A DNA stretch of 7,415 nt. Source: Bryobacterales bacterium. GTDB lineage: Bacteria > Acidobacteriota > Terriglobia > Bryobacterales > Bryobacteraceae. The notes under the pieces are model-generated. The model was not told where the DNA came from. It did no database searches and saw only the letters and a list, made by a program, of their open reading frames with translations. This document shows, piece after piece, positions 4,027-7,415 of the stretch (positions are counted from its first letter, which is position 1; each line of letters begins with the position of its first letter). The stretch spans positions 430 to 7,844 of the forward strand of contig PLGA01000367.1 of NCBI GenBank assembly GCA_003139735.1, written 5' to 3'. Both the position numbers and the translations under genes were made by a program.

Positions 4027-5355
4027 CTATTTCCCCTGAAAATGCATCTGCATGAACTTCAAAAACACCGGCCAGTCCGATGGGATCGTGCCGTGTCCGC
4101 CCTCATGCATCAAATAGCCGATGTCGTGCAGAATCGCCTGTCCGGCGGGCGGCCACTGATCCGTGTCCAGTCCCTGCTTCCCGAACAGTTTGTAAACCGG
4201 CCCCGCCGCCACCGCCGCCAGAAACTCGCCCTTCGGGTCCGACCAGCCGTCCGTCGACCCGGTTTGCAGCAGCACCGGCCGCGGCGCCATCAGCGCCACC
4301 AGCATGTGCGCATCCATCGGCATATGGTTCACGTCCTTGGCCCATTTCTGGTAGTTGGCGCAGAACTGGTACGGATATCGCGACGGCGCAACCAGGTGCG
4401 CGATGGTCTCCCCATAATCGCGGCGGCTCAGCGCGGCCCCGCCTTCACCCGAGCAGCTCGCAATCACCATCGCGATGCGCGTATCGTGCGCACCCGCCCA
4501 CATCACCGTCTTGCCCAGACGCGACACCCCCAGGATGGCCACCCGCTTCGCGTCCACGCCTTTATCGGTTTCCAGGTAATCCATCGCCCGGCTCAGTCCC
4601 CAGGCCCACGCCGAGATGGATCCCCACTCGTCCGGCGCCGGCTCCGTCTGTCCGGGCTTCAGATACAGCTTGCGCACGCCCAGCGGAACGCCGCCCAAAA
4701 AGTCGGGGTCGATGTCGCCGTAATAAATGGTTGCCACGCCGATCCCCGACGCCAGAAACGGCCCCGGATCGATCGCGCCAAATACTCCGCCCTTGGGCGC
4801 CGCCACTCTCACGTTGCCCCGCCCCCACACCTCTCCCGCCTTGATGCCGGGGTCCGACACCGCGGCCGAGTTCGCGGAGAAACTGATATTCAACAGCAGC
4901 GGCGCCGGCTTGGTGACGCCCGCCGGGAGGTAAATCAGCAGGTCCATCTTCGGACCGCTCTTGTCCTCTGAGAAGTACACCGTCACCTGGCGGCGGATCG
5001 CCTTGCCGTCCAGCGCGGGCGTCCCCTTGTCGAAAACGTCGAAGCTCATCTTGGGCGGTCGCCCCGGCGCCCGGCCGTACTCGTTCTCTTCGAACATACG
5101 CACAATCTCAGGACGGCGCTCGGTGGTCCAGGTCTTCGCGTCGCGCACCGGCTTCCCGTTGGCCATCTTCAGCGGATCGGGCAGCGTGTAGGTCCCCACT
5201 TTCGCTTCGTCGTAGTTGACCGGAATGCCGGCGATCATCGTGGCCGGCGGCGGCGCGGCCCGTCCCGCCCCCGCGGACTTTGGCGTTGCCGGTTGTTGAC
5301 CCGCCGCGACGCAGCAGAACACCAGTCCCGCGGCAATCGGAAACTTGAAGGACAT
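4027..5355 (-). CDS. Secreted CE15-like glucuronoyl/pectin esterase
   Basis: The 442-aa product is a secreted serine esterase of the glucuronoyl-esterase (CE15) type, which cleaves esters on glucuronate residues of plant cell-wall glycans. A Sec signal peptide covers about residues 1-20 (MSFKFPIAAGLVFCCVAAGQ); the cysteines do not form a proper lipobox. An Ala/Pro linker follows to about residue 40. In the alpha/beta-hydrolase core the nucleophile is Ser278 in GVSRLGK (family G-x-S-R-x-G-K). Glu304 in CSGEGGAALSRR is a candidate acid, and His421 in MHEGGHGTIPSDW is the likely catalytic His. VLLQTGSTDGWSDPKGEF is also typical. The ATG at 5355 is firmly set by AAGGAGGT 8 nt upstream. The gene begins 2 nt after the GH106 stop, so the two are cotranscribed and probably coupled. 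Exact substrate (xylan glucuronoate or a pectic uronate ester) cannot be read from sequence. Confidence 0.92.
   Translation of the reverse strand: MSFKFPIAAGLVFCCVAAGQQPATPKSAGAGRAAPPPATMIAGIPVNYDEAKVGTYTLPDPLKMANGKPVRDAKTWTTERRPEIVRMFEENEYGRAPGRPPKMSFDVFDKGTPALDGKAIRRQVTVYFSEDKSGPKMDLLIYLPAGVTKPAPLLLNISFSANSAAVSDPGIKAGEVWGRGNVRVAAPKGGVFGAIDPGPFLASGIGVATIYYGDIDPDFLGGVPLGVRKLYLKPGQTEPAPDEWGSISAWAWGLSRAMDYLETDKGVDAKRVAILGVSRLGKTVMWAGAHDTRIAMVIASCSGEGGAALSRRDYGETIAHLVAPSRYPYQFCANYQKWAKDVNHMPMDAHMLVALMAPRPVLLQTGSTDGWSDPKGEFLAAVAAGPVYKLFGKQGLDTDQWPPAGQAILHDIGYLMHEGGHGTIPSDWPVFLKFMQMHFQGK
4033..4154. repeat. Direct-repeat copy of the esterase 3' end (intact partner of 2756-2877)
   Basis: This is the functional member of the 122-bp repeat pair, at 93% identity. 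The two copies are 1277 bp apart and bracket the lower-GC segment. Outside the core, the shared word GGCCTCGCGCCC (2730-2741 and 4013-4024) extends the relationship past the stop codon. Similarity ends sharply at 4154 inside the esterase coding sequence. Confidence 0.85.
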
Positions 5356-5357
5356 GT

Positions 5358-7415
5358 CTACTTACCTCCTTGGGAAATCACCGTCACCGGGCCCATCAAG
5401 CCCGATTCCGCCGGAATCTGAGGACCTCCGCGGCCCCCCATGGCGCCCGCCGGCGGAGCCGCGCCTCCGCGTCCGGCCGGTGCACCTCCTCGTCCAGCCG
5501 CCGCCGCGCCCGCCGGCGCCGCTCCACGCCCCGCCGGCGCCGCGCCCGCCGGAGCGCCAAACATCGGAGCAGCCTGTGCCAGCACTCTCTTCTCCACGGG
5601 AAGCAGCCGGTCGCCAATCTGCCGGTTGGTCCACTCGTTGGTCACCTTAACCTCCAACCGGTTCGCTCCCGCCTTCAGCGCGCCCGTCGCGTCCACCCGG
5701 TACGGCGCCTTCCACAAGATCCCCAGCGCCTTGCCGTTGACCGACACCTCGGCCAAGTCCTTCACCATCCCCAGATCCAGCAGCACCTTCGCCCCCGGCC
5801 GGAACCAGCCTTGCGGCGCCTGCACGGATTTCGTGTACGTCGCCGTCCCCGAGAAGTACTTTACCCCGTCGTCCGTGTTCGCCGTCCAGGATTCCAGCTT
5901 CGCCAGTTGGATCTTCGCCGGCGCTCCGAAGTTGGGCGGAAACGCCACATCCCACGGACCGCTCACCGTCGCCACCGTCGTGTTCGCCGCGCGCGCAATC
6001 GTGCGCGTAGTCGTCGTGGCCGCCTTCCGGAAGACCACGAACACCGTCTCGCGTTCCGCCAGATGCAGAGGCACGGTGGTCCGGTCGCCAACAATCGCGT
6101 ACCCGGCCGGCTCAATCTCACCCGTGTCGGGATGCCACAGTTCCGCCTCCCTGCCCGTTACGCGGAAGCGAGCCTCCAGATCGACCGCCCGGTCCGACTG
6201 GTTGGCCACATAATAAATGTCCGTATCGCCGGCCCTGCGATGGATCCATGGCGTCTCCGCATCGAGCGCGCGCGTGCACTCGAAGTCCTTCGCGACATGC
6301 AGCCTGGCCAGCGCCTCCGCCGGCCGCAGGCCCCACACCACCCCGCCTTTCCCGTAGACCCGCTGGAAGCGGCTGATGCCGTCCAGATCGCCCCACACAT
6401 CCGCGGCGAGCGCCTGCATTTCCGCGTCCGCATTCGGATACCCGGTCAGGCTCGGCGATTTCAGCGGCTTCGGCCCCAGCACCGTGGCGCCGCCCGCCAC
6501 CAGCTCCCGGATCTTGCGCAGCACCGGCAGCGTCATGCTCTGGATCGGCGGCAGCACCAGCATGCGGTAGCTCATGCCGTCCGGCAGCGTCAGCCGCCCG
6601 TCCGGCGCCACCGACATCCGGTTCAGCAATACGTCCGCATTCACGTAGTCGTAGTCGTAGCCCTCCGGCAGGGCCGGCTGCAAACCCGCTCCCCAGATCG
6701 GCATGGTCGAAGGCGCGCCTTCGGGCAGCAGATACGCCAGGTCGGCCACGAATTGTCCCTGTTGCAGCATGAACATGTTGCGCGCCAGGTAGGTCATGTA
6801 CGGCTTCGCCTCTTCCGCCCACGTGATGTTGCGGTTGATGTGCGTGCCCACCATCGTGTTGCCCGGCTTGGTATCGAGCGGTTGGTGCGCCGAAGTGTGG
6901 AATACGATGCGGTTGACGCCTTGCGCAAACCAGTAGTCGCCAATCTTCTTCAGCGTGTACGGCGCCTCATAACCGCCGCCCGTGAACGATTCCGTCGCTA
7001 CCAGGTTCTTTCCGTAAATATGCGAGGCCGAAGCCGCGCCGCGCACGTCCTGGTAGTACATCAGCTCCGGATGCAGCGCATGCACCCAGAACTCGCCCAT
7101 GGGGATATCCACCTTGCTCTTGTTGAGCAGCGTGTCCTCGTTGAAATCGAGCGAGACCCCCGAGGCTTCCGAATAGATCCCCAACCCGTGCTGCGGCGCC
7201 ATCTCCTCCATCGTGCCGTAGTGGGCATCGGCCAACAGGTCGGCCACCGTGCGGCGGAAATCCCACAGGAAGCGGTCGCTGATGTCCGCGCTCCCCACCA
7301 CACGCCCCGCCAGCGCCGGAAGGTAGGGAGTCGGGTCGTAGCCGCGCAGCCTGCGGAAGTCGGCGATCATATCGTCGGTCCAGTTCTGCATCTCCGCTTC
7401 CCAGCTATCCATCGT
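5358..7415 (-). CDS. GH106-type alpha-L-rhamnosidase (C-terminal 685 codons, cut by the window edge)
   Basis: The frame is open to the right edge, so the gene starts outside; the ATG at 7412 is internal ([13 protein letters not shown] corresponds to the DS-x-E-x-x-x-QNWT of the family). Numbering from that Met, the large catalytic-region markers are [19 protein letters not shown] (23-41), [23 protein letters not shown], and [12 protein letters not shown] with Glu141 a candidate catalytic acid, then [15 protein letters not shown] beta-sandwich near 480-610 follows ([57 protein letters not shown]). The end GLMGPVTVI is normal for the family. Between them, residues 619-663 are an inserted low-complexity tract. 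GH106 enzymes release terminal L-rhamnose from pectin side chains or arabinogalactan. It is the upstream gene of an operon with the esterase, whose ribosome binding site lies in its last codons. Confidence 0.9.
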   Translation of the reverse strand, partial: TMDSWEAEMQNWTDDMIADFRRLRGYDPTPYLPALAGRVVGSADISDRFLWDFRRTVADLLADAHYGTMEEMAPQHGLGIYSEASGVSLDFNEDTLLNKSKVDIPMGEFWVHALHPELMYYQDVRGAASASHIYGKNLVATESFTGGGYEAPYTLKKIGDYWFAQGVNRIVFHTSAHQPLDTKPGNTMVGTHINRNITWAEEAKPYMTYLARNMFMLQQGQFVADLAYLLPEGAPSTMPIWGAGLQPALPEGYDYDYVNADVLLNRMSVAPDGRLTLPDGMSYRMLVLPPIQSMTLPVLRKIRELVAGGATVLGPKPLKSPSLTGYPNADAEMQALAADVWGDLDGISRFQRVYGKGGVVWGLRPAEALARLHVAKDFECTRALDAETPWIHRRAGDTDIYYVANQSDRAVDLEARFRVTGREAELWHPDTGEIEPAGYAIVGDRTTVPLHLAERETVFVVFRKAATTTTRTIARAANTTVATVSGPWDVAFPPNFGAPAKIQLAKLESWTANTDDGVKYFSGTATYTKSVQAPQGWFRPGAKVLLDLGMVKDLAEVSVNGKALGILWKAPYRVDATGALKAGANRLEVKVTNEWTNRQIGDRLLPVEKRVLAQAAPMFGAPAGAAPAGRGAAPAGAAAAGRGGAPAGRGGAAPPAGAMGGRGGPQIPAESGLMGPVTVISQGGK
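5361..5370 (-). promoter_or_regulatory. Strong Shine-Dalgarno of the esterase, embedded in the GH106 3' end
   Basis: AAGGAGGT on the minus strand, 8 nt before the esterase ATG, lies within the last codons of the GH106 gene (QGGK, TAG). It fixes the esterase start and implies that ribosomes finishing GH106 can feed the esterase. Confidence 0.85.
5424..5558 (-). repeat. Low-complexity Ala/Pro/Gly/Arg repeat tract inside the GH106 gene
   Basis: About 45 codons read as irregular repeats of the unit P-A-G-(R-G)-(G/A)-A, for example [11 protein letters not shown] and [14 protein letters not shown]. The underlying DNA is an almost pure GC repeat of GCC-GGC words. The tract sits in the loop after the last beta-sandwich strands and before the conserved [13 protein letters not shown] end, and it keeps the frame. 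It is probably a flexible surface linker that grew by replication slippage. Confidence 0.8.

Noticed and set aside
2756..4154. attL/attR pair of an integrative element at the esterase 3' end
   Set aside because: There is no integrase, the repeats differ at 6.6% of positions with only silent changes, and the enclosed segment holds one broken gene. Recombination between paralogues explains this better.
3910..4971. A 353-codon plus-strand open frame
   Set aside because: It is antisense to the esterase, which has a signal peptide, catalytic motifs and a strong ribosome binding site. The frame is rich in Arg/His/Pro, typical of a GC-rich shadow. Its hydrophobic first 20 residues come from the intergenic stretch.
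5440..6213. A 257-codon plus-strand open frame
   Set aside because: It is antisense to the GH106 gene and starts in the low-complexity tract; no recognisable protein pattern.

Overview
The window reads as a GC-rich bacterial chromosome fragment. The most likely source is an acidobacterium of the Solibacter/Bryobacter type. This is inferred from plant-polysaccharide esterase and GH106 genes with Gly/Arg/Ala/Pro-rich tails, PIN-type toxin-antitoxin modules, dense palindromic intergenic repeats and a membrane/coiled-coil protein family I associate with such genomes. No rRNA or marker gene here proves the taxon.

Layout. (1) 1-917, minus: the first 305 codons of sufB (Fe-S cluster assembly), cut by the left edge, with a promoter-like TTGACT box upstream. 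(2) 1027-1172: a gene-free cluster of nested and adjacent inverted repeats. (3) 1184-1611, minus: a Phd/VapB-type antitoxin followed by only the first nine codons of a VapC PIN toxin, so this module is decayed. (4) 1696-1884, plus: an unrecognised 62-aa protein with a strong ribosome binding site. (5) 1990-2716, plus: a UPF0175 antitoxin and a DUF3368-type PIN toxin. The toxin frame is intact but has lost a usable start codon in front of its first catalytic Asp. (6) 2756-2877, minus: a 122-bp relic of the 3' end of a second CE15-like esterase gene. (7) 2981-3873, minus: a lower-GC membrane plus coiled-coil gene, split by what looks like a one-base frameshift. (8) 4027-7415, minus: a two-gene operon of a GH106-type alpha-L-rhamnosidase (cut by the right edge) followed after 2 nt by a secreted CE15-like glucuronoyl/pectin esterase.

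How it fits together. The two outer blocks, suf and GH106-esterase, look like working genes with normal ribosome binding sites and conserved motifs. The GH106-esterase pair probably removes rhamnose and a uronate ester from the same plant glycan. The middle 3 kb (about 1030-4030) is a scrap yard: two damaged toxin-antitoxin modules, a frameshifted accessory gene, a palindrome cluster, and direct and inverted repeats linking the toxin end with the esterase ends. The clearest rearrangement evidence is two copies of the esterase 3' end, 1277 bp apart. They differ at 8 of 122 bases, and every difference is a synonymous third-position change. The upstream copy therefore comes from a once-functional paralogue, not from a fresh duplication.

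I see no CRISPR array, tRNA, rRNA, transposase or integrase. I do not see a complete new defence system. The unusual content is the decay and rearrangement record.
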